Below, piece by piece: positions 37,028 through 48,745 of a DNA stretch of 64,000 bases (position 1 is its first letter; each line of letters starts with the position of its first letter). Location: assembly GCF_048544455.1 (NCBI RefSeq), contig NC_133532.1:85577156-85641155 (forward strand), in the 5' to 3' direction. Under the pieces are notes generated by a model. The model was not told the origin of the DNA. It did not search any database and saw nothing but the letters and a program-made list of their open reading frames with translations. A program made the position numbers and the translations under genes. This DNA comes from Silene latifolia. Taxonomy: Eukaryota > Streptophyta > Magnoliopsida > Caryophyllales > Caryophyllaceae.

Positions 37028-38431
37028 GACGCCCGTCCAAGACTGCCAAGATCCGAGCGTCTTTGCCATAGGGACGCCCGTCCAACCACGCCCCAATCCG
37101 CTCGTCCAAGCATCAATCCGCCCGTCCAACCACCCCAGAATCCGCCCGTCCCGACCCTTGGACGCTCGGATTGTCTTACAGGCCCATACGTCCTCTTCTT
37201 CCCTCCATGAAAGATGCGCATATTTTTGGAAGACCGGCAAAAAGGAGACTCGCATCTTTTTTGAGAGGAGCGATTCCTCAAGGACTTAATCGTCATTTAA
37301 GCCCTTAGTAAACCCTAATTTGTGTACCTAATCCCCACTATAAATACCCCATTAGTCTAATTAGATTAATCATGTTCTTCTTATCAATCTTTAGTGTAGT
37401 TTATATCATTCTAATCTCTTCTTAATCTTGTAATCAACTTCTAATCAAGTATTAATACAAATCCCATTTCCTTAATTTCTCTTTTGTTCATCTTTTATTT
37501 TGGGTAATTGAAGATTATTTGGGTTATTATTGGGAGATTGACAACCTTCCAATCATTCAAGTACTTCTATTATTCTTTGCTTTATTTTGGAATCATTATT
37601 AGGTATAACTCTCTTAATCCCTTTTTAATTATTGTTAATCATCTTCATTTATTCATCATGTTTTGCTTTGTTAATATGATTGACAACCTTGTTAACATGT
37701 CAAGCTTGATAATGAGTGAGTAGTTTCCTTAACTAGGGTTAATGGGTAATTAGAGAAAACCAACATGGGGGATGATTCATGCTTAATTTAATATCTTTTT
37801 ATAATTTATTTGCTTGCTTGTTGTGATCTCAACTTATGCACATGTTATGTTTGATGAAATGCGAGCCTATGAATCCTTGCATTTTTACCCATCACTTACC
37901 TTTTCAATGAGACTTGTAAGACATAAACCAACTCGAGTCTCATTAGACCATACATATAGTTGAGTAGGGAGGATTAAGTCGACTTGTAGGTGTTGTACAA
38001 TCTAATTGATTCGGCTCCAGGACCCAAACCTTCCTAGGATTGTAAGATATAAACCAACTCGATCCATCACAACAATAATTGCTTGCTTATAATTTGAGAA
38101 TATGTTTGTATGATCAATTCCCATGAATCCCCTATGATCCCATGACACCCTAGTGCTTTTAATCAATTGTTTACATCTCATTTTAATCATCTTGCTTGTT
38201 TACTTTTATTGCTATTTAGTTTAGTGATCTTCTTATCTCAACCCAAATCGTGACACCCCTAGACACCGCTACTTGCAATCGAAAATCCTACATCAATACC
38301 CGTCCCTTGGGATCCGACCTTTACTTGCCTCTTTACTAATAGTAGAGTTGTTTGTGAAGTTATAAATATTGTTTTGGTCTAGGTGCCTAACGACAAGTAA
38401 CCGAAAATTAAGCTCCAAGTGAGTCCGACCA
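37028..38431 (+). repeat. Element A 3' LTR, second part
   Basis: Continues the 3' LTR of A after the E insertion (equivalent to 7613-9015). It contains the remaining array words (37028-37175) and a TATA box near 37338, and ends GTCCGACCA at 38431 against H1 ORF1. Confidence 0.93.
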
Positions 38432-39621
38432 GGCGAGTACTGGTGAGGGTAGAAGTCAGGGGCAGAGTAAGAGGGCTCAGGTACGACCGGGTCTGTCCTA
38501 GACTGCCTGACCCTACGGCGCTCTCGAGGTGGGGGAGGTGTCTGCTGTCCCTCAGGTACGGTGACAGGCTCAGGTAGGTCCAAGAGAATGGTAGGGTCAA
38601 TCAGATAGGTCTGGGGCTCAGGCCTAGGTATAGGACAGGGTTCCCACTCGGCCAAGTGGTCAATAACAGGGAGATGGGCAGGATCAGGAAGTACCATCCA
38701 CATAGATCCCCTCACCCTCCAGGCATAAGACCCGTCATCCAACTTCCTCAACCATCCGTTCTGACGCCAATACTGGGCGTCCATGGTAGGAACGGTCTCC
38801 ACATACTCATCCCTCTCAGAAGGTGGGGCCTCAAAATCAGCCAGTCGCTGAGCTAGGCGGGTCACTATGGCCCCGCAAGCAATGTGTCGGGTCTCAGACT
38901 GTGCCATGCGCTCCAGACTAGAGCACACTATCCCTAGAGCACTATAATAGAACGGCTTCCTACGGTGCAGGTTAAGGTAAGACATAAGTAACATGACCTC
39001 ATGAGAATTAAGCTTACTCACATCATCTCTCGCATACAACAAACAAGTCATCATCCTCAGGAACATACGAAGGGAAACATGCTGCACATCATTGATCAGC
39101 ATAGCACTGGCACTAGGGGCAAGTCGGCCAGTCAGGAAAGGAAGGTAAAGAGGGGCACCACTATTCTTAGCCACGTCACTCAGGTATCCCGTCCCCTCCT
39201 CCTCCAAACACAGATGGCCCGCAAACTCATCCAAAGTCAGCTCGTGATCCTCATTCATGAGGCGGAAGGAGACGGTCTTCTCCTTCTTATCATACTCGTA
39301 CGAACTCAAGAATTCTAAGGTCAGGTGGGGGTAGAACTTCTTCCTTAAATGGTATAACCCTTCCATTCCCAAAATCTCAAATATATGAATTATGTCTCCC
39401 TTAATCCCCAAGGTCTCTAAAATATCGGGATTCACACACCGAGTAGGTCGGAAAGGACGCCTCATCAAGGCTACAAAGGCCTTGCGCTGCTTGAAATCAG
39501 AGAAAACTACCGATGGATATGCCTCCACCGGTGGAACTACGGGTCCACTGCTTGACTTACCCGTCTCAAGTTGAACGTTAGGACGGGTCCTCTTGTTGGG
39601 TAGACCTCTGGTTTTCACCAT
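38432..39621 (-). pseudogene. H1 ORF1, N-terminal part (plant-transposon-protein type)
   Basis: Starts MVKTRGLPNKRTRP at 39621, a basic head. Just upstream the minus strand reads CTTGTCTTTTGCAG, a strong 3' splice acceptor one base before the ATG. The core runs over residues about 35-330: VVFSDFKQRKAFVALMRRP, TLGIKGDIIHIFEILGMEG, HLTLEFLSSYEYD, NDVQHVSLRMFLRMMTCLL, GAIVTRLAQRL. It is 40% or so identical by eye to H2 ORF1. No stop or shift is seen in 1190 bp; element A cuts it at 38432. With the pieces at 7208-7234 and 2830-3064 the frame totals 483 codons plus a stop. Expression now would give a protein truncated in the A LTR (stop at 38293). Confidence 0.85.
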
Positions 39622-40205
39622 GCTGCAAAAGACAAGTCTTTAACAAAGGTACTAGGCACACCAAAACTTTACCAAAAGATGGACTGTTTTTACTTGTATA
39701 AAAATTTTGAGACGAACTTTTAAGGAAATTTTCTCAGCAAATCACCAAGTATTTTACTCAAAACACCAATACTTTACTCAAAAAAAACCCCTTTACCAAC
39801 ATCAAGAGGCTTAAGACAGTATGATAATCAAACAAAAGACAAGGTATTTCGATTTTTAGCAACCGTAGAACTCAAAAATCCAATTTAAACCAAGAAATTG
39901 CTCTAATAACGGTATAATCGGGGTTTATATACAATTAAATCCAAAGAATAACATGAAGAAGACTTAATTTCAGTTACTCATAAAGGAATTTTGAGAAAGT
40001 AATAGAATCATACCATAACCTTGAAAACAAAGGAAGAAATTGAGTTAAAACCTTACCTTAAACTGATTTGTGGCAAGTAAGAACAAGTTGAACACCAAGA
40101 ATTTACCCAAAAAGCTTGAGGAAGGAGGAATATGGAGTTTTAGAGAGAAGGAGATGAAGAGTTGGGAGGCGGAAATAGGAAAGGATGGGACAAAAATAGG
40201 GTTTT

Positions 40206-40422
40206 TGTATAACCCGGTTAGTCCCCGATAAAGCAGTACTCGGTCGAGTACTTAGTATACTCGGCCGAGTATCGACTACTCGGTCGAGTATTCTACTTAC
40301 TCGGTCGAGTTTTCGAGAACAGTAGCGATTTTAATTTCCACAAAATGGGCACTCGGTCAAGCACCTTAATACTCGGCCAAGTATGGTCTACTCGGTCGAG
40401 TACGAATTCCTACTCGGTCGAG
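40206..40422 (-). promoter_or_regulatory. CTCGGTCGAG quartet array with TATA-like box upstream of H1 ORF1
   Basis: Eight words (CTCGGTCGAG, CTCGGCCGAG, CTCGGTCAAG) start at 40239, 40260, 40279, 40300 and 40352, 40372, 40391, 40413. These are two groups of four at 19-22 bp, 113 bp apart. On the minus strand a TTATACAAAAAC box (40206-40217) follows at once, and the ORF1 start is about 600 bp further. The H1 LTR carries the same word. Confidence 0.65.
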
Positions 40423-41082
40423 TTTCCAAGAGTTGAGATGGAGTTGGATCTTTAATGTTCCTGCAAAATGAATAGCATAGTTCGGAGTTCCGTGCAACCG
40501 GCTCGTCACTGTTAGAGCTTACTGCTACCACATAGACACGCATCAACATGAATTCACATCCCTACCAATTCAATCATCATCTCCACCTACATATCTTACT
40601 TTGCTATAAACAATTTACATGTCACCCTAAGCACATGTAACCATTAACTATTGTACCTGTAAAGTTAAACTCACATACCACATCCTTACACCTCCCACTA
40701 ATTCTATTGCACTTACCTTGAATCAAACGTTTGCAAAATAGCATCCATCACATCACACAACCATTATCAAGCACATCAATTGACTTACCCCTGGTCACAC
40801 CTTGCAACTATGCATTCACAAGTTCTAGACTTCCCCACGCACATTGGTACACATTGTTCTTGACCTCAGATGCACACGACAACCATCACTGAACAACGAT
40901 TTTTACTAGCTACCCTGTTTCCCGTGTCTGGCTTAAGCTCGAAGGGGCCATGATTTTGAAATGAGGGCGCCTACTCACCCAAAATCTAGCATCGGATGGG
41001 GCTCTCATCGCACATACACCAGGTTCATTTTAGTTGACATCCTACATTCATTAGGTTCATTGGTTCAGGTTCCAAAATCGTC

Positions 41083-41095
41083 GGCTCTGATACCA
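41083..41095 (-). other. Primer-binding site of H1 (tRNA-Met type)
   Basis: Minus strand TGGTATCAGAGCC, three bases inside the LTR end GTTACA. It shows that 41099-42458 is a 5' LTR of a minus-strand element and not a solo LTR. Confidence 0.85.
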
Positions 41096-41098
41096 CTT

Positions 41099-42458
41099 TG
41101 TAACACCCCCGTACACCAGGATGCCTTACCAAGGACCATTCCAGTATATGAAGGTGTTACCATCTCGGTTTCCCGAGGGAGTAGATCAAATTAGACAATA
41201 AAAGAACATTTATAATTAATAACTTTAACACTTTACAACCACGGTACAAACTGAATACAAGAGATAACTATGACTGCTAAAGAACTCATGCCTCTGACAC
41301 CTATGCCGGTAGCGTGGTGACTCGATTCCCTCCATCCCCAACAGCAACAACCAACTGAACCTGCTAAGCCAACTGCTCGCCATCCCCGAATGGATCACCA
41401 CAGTTTTGAAAACATAACACGGGGTCAGTTACTGAGCAATTAAGATAAGACAAGAACGATAATAACCAGCTAATCATCCACCAACCCCGGTCTCCCGATC
41501 TCACACAGTAACCGACTACACGCCGAAGTATGTAGCCCTGCCAGATTACCCATCGCAACAGGTAATCCTCGCCGCTAGTGGGTGACCGCAGCCCATCCCC
41601 ACCTAGTCCAGCTCATCAACGAGTGACTAACAATCCATATCCCTTAATGTGCACATCCCCTCCCGTGACGGGTTCCACGGAGGGCGAACTAGGGTGCGAA
41701 GTCACTCCCGCAAGTGACTCCACCACAATCACACACACAGCGTCACAGCTGCCACAACACCATAACCGTCACAACACAACTACATCAACATCATCACCAC
41801 AACACCCAACCTCCGATGATCAGCAGAACAATAATTACAAACAAACACAATCTTAAATCAATTGACAGTAAACTGAGTAGGGAAACCCTACCTCGACGCA
41901 AATCGTGAAAGACATCCATACACAGCCAAGCAAGACTCCAATATGCATCCTACAACGATAACCATCCCCTATTATACAGCTATCCTCAAATCTATCAAAG
42001 AAGACACAAGGCAGAGACTTACCTAATAACACGCATCGACGACGACGTAGACGACAACCACGCACACAACCTTCCTAGGTGAACCTCGTCTTCCCCATGA
42101 TAGAGGTGTAGGCTAACTATATGAGAGTGTATAGGGGTGGGGGTGATAGAAGAGAGAGATAGGCTAGGGTTAGAGAAAGAGGAACCGTCGAGGAAAAGGG
42201 AACAATGAAATGAATCTCGCGAACTTGTATATCAACGCGTCAACAGCAGCCATACTCGGTCGAGTACTGGCGTACTCGGCCGAGTAGGCTCTACTCGGTC
42301 GAGTATAGACGATACTCAGCCGAGTAGCCTCTTCTAGATCGAGTATACAATCCTATAAGGTTCATGTTGCAAGCCTGATCCTTCACCCATTCCTCCCTAA
42401 GGTCTCCCTTGGTCAACACGGTCGGTCAACATAGTCCTAAAATATCCTGGGTATTACA
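41099..42458 (-). repeat. H1 5' LTR
   Basis: 1360 bp, minus strand TGTAATACCCAGG...GGGGTGTTACA. These ends and the primer site are typical of chromovirus-like gypsy elements. It contains a five-word array near its 5' end. The partner LTR is outside the window. Small open frames inside it are shadows. Confidence 0.85.
42255..42343 (-). promoter_or_regulatory. CTCGGTCGAG array in H1 U3
   Basis: Five words start at 42255, 42275, 42294, 42315 and 42334 (CTCGGTCGAG, CTCGGCCGAG, CTCAGCCGAG, CTAGATCGAG). Steps are 20, 19, 21 and 19 bp. A GATATACAAG TATA-like box lies just downstream on the minus strand at about 42226-42235. Confidence 0.65.
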
Positions 42459-42646
42459 ATACTTCTCATAATTTTGATAGCTGTAAAGACCGTCTGATGG
42501 GAATTTGAAAGTTATATACTGGAATCGTTTTGGATTGTTTGGTGAAAGTGTGGATATAGTTGTTTTTTTTCTATAACTATGCATGCAAGTTTATGTACAT
42601 TCAAGTAAGTGTTTGTTTGTGTGCCTAAAATGTGTGTTGAAAACAG

Positions 42647-43195
42647 ATGCCGAGACCTACAGTTGGTACCCGTCAGAGTAAGAGGGGGAGGGCTTCTGAG
42701 CCTGAGGTTGGTGAGGAGAGTGGGGGACCTACGGTTCCACCTGTGCCTGAGTACCCTACCATCGTCTTTGTTGATTTCAAGCAAAGAGATGCGTTTATCG
42801 AGTTACAAAAACGTCGTCTGAAACCTACCCGTTGTATCGACACCACACTCTTAACGGACCTAGGAGTGGAGACGGATGTGAGGCACATCTTTGAGACTTT
42901 GGGTTTGACAGGGTGTTACCGTCTTAGGAAACACTCCTATGCCTTCTTGACTTTGGAGTTTATGAGTTCTTTTCTTTATGATGCGGCGGAAAAGATCGTC
43001 CAATTCCGTCTCATGAACACTAGTTTCCTTTTGACCATGGATACGTATGCCACCCATCTTGGCCTTGCCCGACCGCAGAAGGGGGCCCTCAGGGACATCC
43101 CGACTAAGTGTGGAGACAGTAGTTTCATGCCTTGCTTTACCGGTAAGAATGCCTCCACCTCTAGCAACATGTTGATCAATGATGTGCAACATATC
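42647..43195 (+). pseudogene. H2 ORF1, part 1
   Basis: Starts MPRPTVGTRQSKRGRASEP; the bases GTTGAAAACAG directly before the ATG look like a 3' splice acceptor, as at H1. Core motifs: IVFVDFKQRDAFIELQKRR, HIFETLGLTGCYRLRKHSY, FLTLEFMSSFLYD. Element C interrupts after codon 183 with target duplication ATATC (43191-43195, 54144-54148). Parts 2 and 3 follow at 54149-54536 and 63398-64000. With one copy of each duplication, the three parts form at least 513 codons without a stop. The gene was therefore intact until C and D landed. Confidence 0.85.
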
Positions 43196-44942
43196 TGGTC
43201 GTGATATCTATCTAGACTCTTTTTCGGTTACTTGTCATTAGGAGCACCTAGACCAAAACACAATTTATAACTTCACAAACAACTCTACAATTAGTAAAGA
43301 GGCAAGTAAAGGTCGGATCCCAAGGGACGGGAATTGAAATGACATTTCTATTGCAACTAGTGGTGTCTTAGGGCTGTCACAATTGGGGTTTGAATAGAAG
43401 ATCACTAAACTAAATAGCAATGAAAGTAAAACAAGTAAGATGAATTAAAAGGGTTGTAAACAATTGATAAAAAGCACTAGGGTATCATGGGGTCATAGGG
43501 GATTCATGGGAATTGATCATACAAACATGTTCTCAAATTATAAGCAAGCAATTATTGTTGTGATGGATTGAGTTGGGTTATATCTTACAATCCTAGGAAA
43601 GTTTGGGTCCTGGAGCCGAATCGATTAGATTGTACAACACCTACAAGTCGACTTAGTCTTTCCTACTCAACAACATGCATGGTCTAATGAGACTCGAGTT
43701 GGTTTATGTCTTACAAGTCTCATTGAAAATATAGGTGATGGGTAAAAAATGCAAGGATTCATAGGCTCGCATTTCATCAAACATAACATGTGCATGAGTT
43801 GAGATCAAAACAAGCAAGCAAATAGACCATGAAAGCATATTAATTTAAGCATGAATCATTCCCCATGTTGGTTTCCCCTAATTACCCATTAACCCTAGCT
43901 AAGGAAACTACTCACTCATTATCATGTTGAACATGCTAGCAAGGTTGTCAATCATACCAACAAAGTGAAACATGATGAATAAATGAAAGTAATTAACAAT
44001 AATTAAAAAGGGATTAAGAGAATTATACCTACTAATGATTCCAATAATAAAGCAAAGAATAAAAGAAGTACTTGATGCTTGATTGAGAGGTTGTCAATCT
44101 CCCAATAATAACCCAAATAATCTTCAATTACCCAAAATAAAGGATGAACAAGAGAGAGATTAAGGAAATAAAACTTGTATTAAAACTTGATTAATTGTTG
44201 ATTACAAAATTAAAGAGAGATTTGATTGATATTAACTACACTAAAGATTGCTAAGAAGAACATGCTCTTCTAATTAGACTAATGGGGTATTTATAGTGGG
44301 GATTAGGTGTAGGAATTAGGGTTAACTAAGGGCTTAAATGACGATTAAGTCCCTACTTAAGGAAACGCCGGTATTTTTGGAAGGATGGGCATCTTTCTTG
44401 AAGCTTGAAGAAACGAAATTGGACTGCCTTGGAATCCGGGCGTCTTTATCACGGGACGGGCGGTTTCTGTGGTCTCTGCCGGGCGTCCTTGGGTGAGGAC
44501 GAGCGTCTTCTGAAGCTGCTGCCCGGGCGTCTTGTAAGGAAGACGCACGGATTGGGGTTGTGGAGACGGGCGTCTTCTTAGGGAAGACGCACGGATTGCT
44601 GTGCAGTCTTGTTTCTTCTTCTTTTCTTCATTTTTCTTCATAAAATCCTTGGGGATTTCCTCGGGGATCCAAGGATCTTTTCTCATCATTGCCCATTTAC
44701 TATAGTATGTACAAAGGCCTTCTAATCTTGTCTCTCCTTGATGCTTGGTCATTTGAATTCAATCAATTTAGTCTCGTTTTGCCATGAAAATGCAAGGTTT
44801 GCACTCCTTTCCTACCAAGGACACAAAACCTCAAAGAATATGCAAATCAAAGAACTAAAGACAATAAATGACCCAAATATGCACTAAAAAGCATGGGAAC
44901 AAGGCTAATTCGGGGACTAAATATGCTCTAATTATGGTCACA
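43196..44942 (-). repeat. Element C 3' LTR (5' tip deleted)
   Basis: Aligns with 52393-54143 but begins, on the minus strand, GTCTTGTGACC in place of TGATGTGACC. The array lies at 44436-44596 and the TATA box at 44288-44295 (minus strand). Confidence 0.92.
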
Positions 44943-46872
44943 AGACTAGGACCATTATTTAAACTAACCTAATAACATAGCCGATATGAGACAATTAGCG
45001 GGTCTCACTCCGCCCCTTCAACTCACAACAAGACAACCATGAGGTAGGATGCCTTCTTGCAAGGCAAGGTGGGTCTTGCCAAAATGGCGACACATCCAAA
45101 CATTAAAGCACACAAAGTCAAATAATGGATGCATCTACAAAAGAATAGCCACTTTCCTCATCTAAGTGGCGGAAATTATCTACAACGGAAGCAATTCAAG
45201 GGTACACACTCCTTCATAGATGCAATTTCTTCAAACTACTAAGCCTAGAAGGATACCAATAAATCACCTCCAAGTTGTGTCAAGCTAGGGTACCTTTGTC
45301 CTCAATCGTTAAATGCTTTTGTCAAGAGTAGACTCCCCATGGTGTTAGAAACACTGGAGGATCGCGGAATTCCCCCTCTTGCCTAGACAAGAAGAAGGGT
45401 CGTCCCCTCTCTACCATGCACAAAAATGGATACGATGGATAAAGGGATCGATAGATATTTGAGTTTCACTTTGGGAGTTTGCTTTGTTGTTGTTTTTCCC
45501 CCCAATTTCTTGTGGCATTTGACATTTGAGAACACTTTCTTGCCATTTCTTTTTGATTTTTGGCATTTCAACACTTGACAACTTTCAACTTTTTGCATTT
45601 TCTTTTGAACATTTTCAAAGTCACCCCATATGTAGTGAGGGTGGCTTATATTTGAAGCTTTAGAAGTTCTATTTTTGCTCCTCTTTTCATTTGATGCATT
45701 TTTTGCAAACTTTCTTTCACTTTTCATTTCATTGAACTCAAATTGATTTCTTTTGTTGCCCATGCCCTTTGATGACAAAAATGTGGTAGAACACGGATGA
45801 TGGATGGATGGATGCATGGTTTCAAGGGTCACCTTGGAATAAACGGTAGCCAAGGAGTTATCACACCACAAGGTACTCTTGACTAGGCCTTAATCCATGG
45901 GTCAAAGGATACTAGCATGACACATCCTAGGGTGTTTTACAAGCATTCTAACAAGCAAAGTCTTAAGAACAAAAAGCATCTACTAGGGCCTATATACACT
46001 TGTCAAGTTTCCCAAGTAGACGGTTTCGAAAAATTTTTCTAACATGCAAACTACATGCCATGATGCAACTAGCATATAAACATCCTAATGCAAATGATTC
46101 TACCAACTAATATGACATATAAACTAAATGCAAGTCCTAAGTTCACATTGTTGTACCGCATCAATCATAATAAAGCCACATAGTCATTAACATAAAGAGG
46201 AAAAAGGAGATTGGAAAGATCATACCATGCGGTCTTCAATATCCTCATGTCTCGGATGTGGCGTAATCGATCAATGTGAACAAGGATAGAACAAACACAA
46301 TATATACAATAATATATACATGACTACACTACAAAGGAAATGAACTTGTTTTTGGTTTTTCAAATTTTCAAATTTTTATGATTTTTAATTTTTCAATTTT
46401 TTTGGATTTTTGAATAAAAGTTAAGTTAGAATTCCCCATTCCCACACTAATATGGGCATTGTCCTCAATGGCCAAAATGATGGGAAATTATGCAAACATG
46501 ATGCATGATTTCTACACTAAATGCAAGCTACACTAATCTACACTACATGATGCATGGGTTTTTGTTTATGACGGAGAGGATAATTTAGATTACCTCCCGT
46601 TGTGTATGCATGTACTTCCCCAAACCGAGTTAGACATTATTTCTAATGTCCTAAGGTTGGGTGTAGTTCATGCACACAAAATGCAATGCATGAAACTAAA
46701 TTTGTCATTTTGGATTTTCAAAAGGTGGGAACAATAAAATAAGAACACCTCAATGGGGCCGAGGTCTTAGTCCTCTATGTTGCTAGGACTACTCCAACCA
46801 TGATCAAGATAAATAAATAAAACAAAGAAAGAAGTAGACAAACCTCAAGAGGGTAGGAACCTCCAAAGCTTG
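44943..46872 (-). other. Element C 3' untranslated region
   Basis: About 1.9 kb, homologous to 14597-16550 of A, with A/T-rich low complexity near 46340-46430. No gene is seen. The open frame at 45383-45871 is matched by similarly short, shifted frames in A and is not supported as a protein. Confidence 0.7.
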
Positions 46873-48440
46873 CTAGTCTTCCATCATATCATCATCATCA
46901 TCATCTTCCTCACTAGAAGTGGAATCATCACCACTTCCCTCTTCACTTCCTTGCTTGCTTTCTTCATCATCCTCTTCTTCTTCATCACTAGCCTCTTCAT
47001 CAATGTTATCATCAACAACCTCATCACCGACAACCTCATTGTCACCCGGAATCTCACCCCTAGATGCACTCGGAAAGAAGACTTCCTTATCCGCCCAACT
47101 AGGCAAAGGACATGAAGGGTCAAGTAGTCCTTGCCTAGCTAAATGAAGGAGGGGTGGATATTGGGCTAAGTAAGCATCTTCCCGGTCCTTGAAAGCTTGC
47201 TTGTGCATCTCTTGGATAAGTAGAGTCATATAATCTTTGCTTGCTTCAACACCTTCGGGTTTGAACTCTTGGTACTTGAAAGGATAGGGTGGTGTGACAA
47301 TGGAAGAGGAGGGCATTTCAATTTCATCCCTTTGTTGTCAGATGATGTATTCGGCTTCTTTTGAGAAGGGAAGGAGGTAGTTGGTCCGATGGGTACTCAA
47401 ACGACAAATCTTAGAAGGCAAAGTAAAAGATATAGCCTCACTTGTGAGCCACCCATACTTGGTGTCAAGAGGGTTATGAGTAACCCACTTGTACTTGTTA
47501 ATCATAGTATCCATGTCGACGAGATGACCACCCTTTTTCGCCACATACTTGCTATCCTTGTTGAAGTTCGGATCAAAGTATTTAGCCAAAAGAGTGACTA
47601 GACCTCCATTCACAATAACGGTGGTGCCTTGCTTCCCACAATCAACATTTAGCCATCTTTCCACCAAAAGTCTTAGAGAGTTGAAAGGCTTGGTGAATTC
47701 CCTTCCAATATTTAAGGCCGACTCAAGAAGAACAAAATCGAGCTTGGTAAAGTGGTTGGTGTCTTTTCTTGCAATGATGGTATTCCCTAGGACCTTGTGC
47801 CACACTCTAATGCCCGGATGGTGGACTAATAGAGCTCGACTAGCATGATAGTTCTCAAATTTCCTTCCGGAAATCGCCTCCCAAAGAGGACCGGGGTCAT
47901 ACTTGCCAACATTCTTGAAATAACTAGGTGAATCACTAAGACCCAAAGCTTTACTCATTTCCTCAAAGGAGATGCGCCTACTAACATTAGCTAGGCGGAA
48001 CTCGATGTTTTCCATAGTCTCTACCTTATTAACTTTCAAAGAACTCAAGAATTCTAAGGTAAGGGAGGGGTATGTCAATTCTTTTGTATCAAACAATTTT
48101 TCCAACCCCATGGCTTCAAAGAAGACTTTAGTTTGCTCAAAGACACCCAAATTGTTCAAGGCATCTTCACAAATAAACTTGGTGGATAGAAAGGATTTTC
48201 TAGCATACTTGGCAAACTATGGGTTTTAGAAATGAAAATTACCTCCGGATAGTTCGAAAGTTGAGCAATTTCCGGAGTAGTAGATGTTGTTGCTTCCAAG
48301 GGAGGTTGTTGTTGTTGCACTTCCAAGTTTGAACTAGCTACCACCATAGCCAATGAGGCTTTCTTTGCTTGAAGACACTTTTGTCTTGTTGAGAGTGCCT
48401 TTACCTTAGGTGCCTTTGTTGCTCCTTTTGTCCTTGCCAT
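46873..48440 (-). pseudogene. Element C ORF1 (plant-transposon-protein type)
   Basis: Starts MARTKGATKAPKVK at 48440. A frameshift near 48220 passes the match to the frame 48159-47338 (FEAMGLEKLFDTKELTYPS, SLTLEFLSSLKV, ALLVHHPGIRVW, LLVERWLNVDCG, NGGLVTLLAKYF). A TGA at 47338 interrupts before the same frame resumes at 47316 and ends MMED at 46873 after a long Asp/Glu/Ser tail. Close homologue of A ORF1 (13001-14596), so the pair defines the full length at about 520 residues: basic head, globular core, acidic tail. Function unknown. Two lesions make this copy inactive. Confidence 0.85.
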
Positions 48441-48745
48441 TGATGATTAAACCAAGAAAAGAGTGAAAATCTTCAATTTCCAAGTATACCCAAATCGATT
48501 TAAAGATGAAAGGCTTTGCCTTTATAAATTCAAAAATCGACTCAAAGGTTGAAGATTTTGGTGCTTGGTTTGATTTTTGTTGGAAGAGGAGTGATTAATT
48601 GTTGTTAAAATGAAGTTTTGATTTGGTTTTGTTGAATGTGTTGAGGAAATCTTGTTTTGGTGATGGAGAGGATGAGGGTTTTGAGTTTTGAGGTTTATGG
48701 GTAGTGTTTTGAATGAAGAAATGAAGAAATGAATGTGGGAGGGGA

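Larger units (their letters stand above)
7240..38431 (+). mobile_element. Element A: Athila-type gypsy retrotransposon without pol (contains E and B)
   Basis: LTRs of about 1.77 kb begin TGATGTGACC and end GTCCGACCA. The target duplication is GGTGA (7235-7239) against GGCGA (38432-38436), one transition apart. Plan: 5' LTR, tRNA-Asp-like primer site, gag-protease, motif array, ORF1, about 2 kb 3' UTR, polypurine tract, 3' LTR. The 3' LTR is split by element E at 16967-37027. Only 1.04 kb separates gag-protease from ORF1, so reverse transcriptase, RNase H and integrase are absent. Several nonsense codons and visibly diverged LTRs make it older than C, B, D and E. Confidence 0.92.
2538..42458 (-). 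mobile_element. Element H1: LTR retroelement carrying ORF1, with nested insertions
   Basis: On the minus strand: 5' LTR (42458-41099), tRNA-Met-type primer site (41095-41083), about 1.5 kb leader with a motif array, then ORF1 starting at 39621. ORF1 is split by element A (7240-38431) and the CACTA element (3068-7207) and ends at 2830. The stretch 2538-2829 holds H1 sequence past the stop, after which the plus-strand LTR interrupts it. No gag, protease or pol lies between primer site and ORF1. The 3' LTR is not in the window. Base 42459 onward is the leader of H2, so H1 probably inserted into H2; the left junction that would prove this is not visible. Confidence 0.75.

Noticed and set aside
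41099-42458. Solo LTR
   Set aside because: A primer-binding site lies directly inside its end, so it is the 5' LTR of H1.
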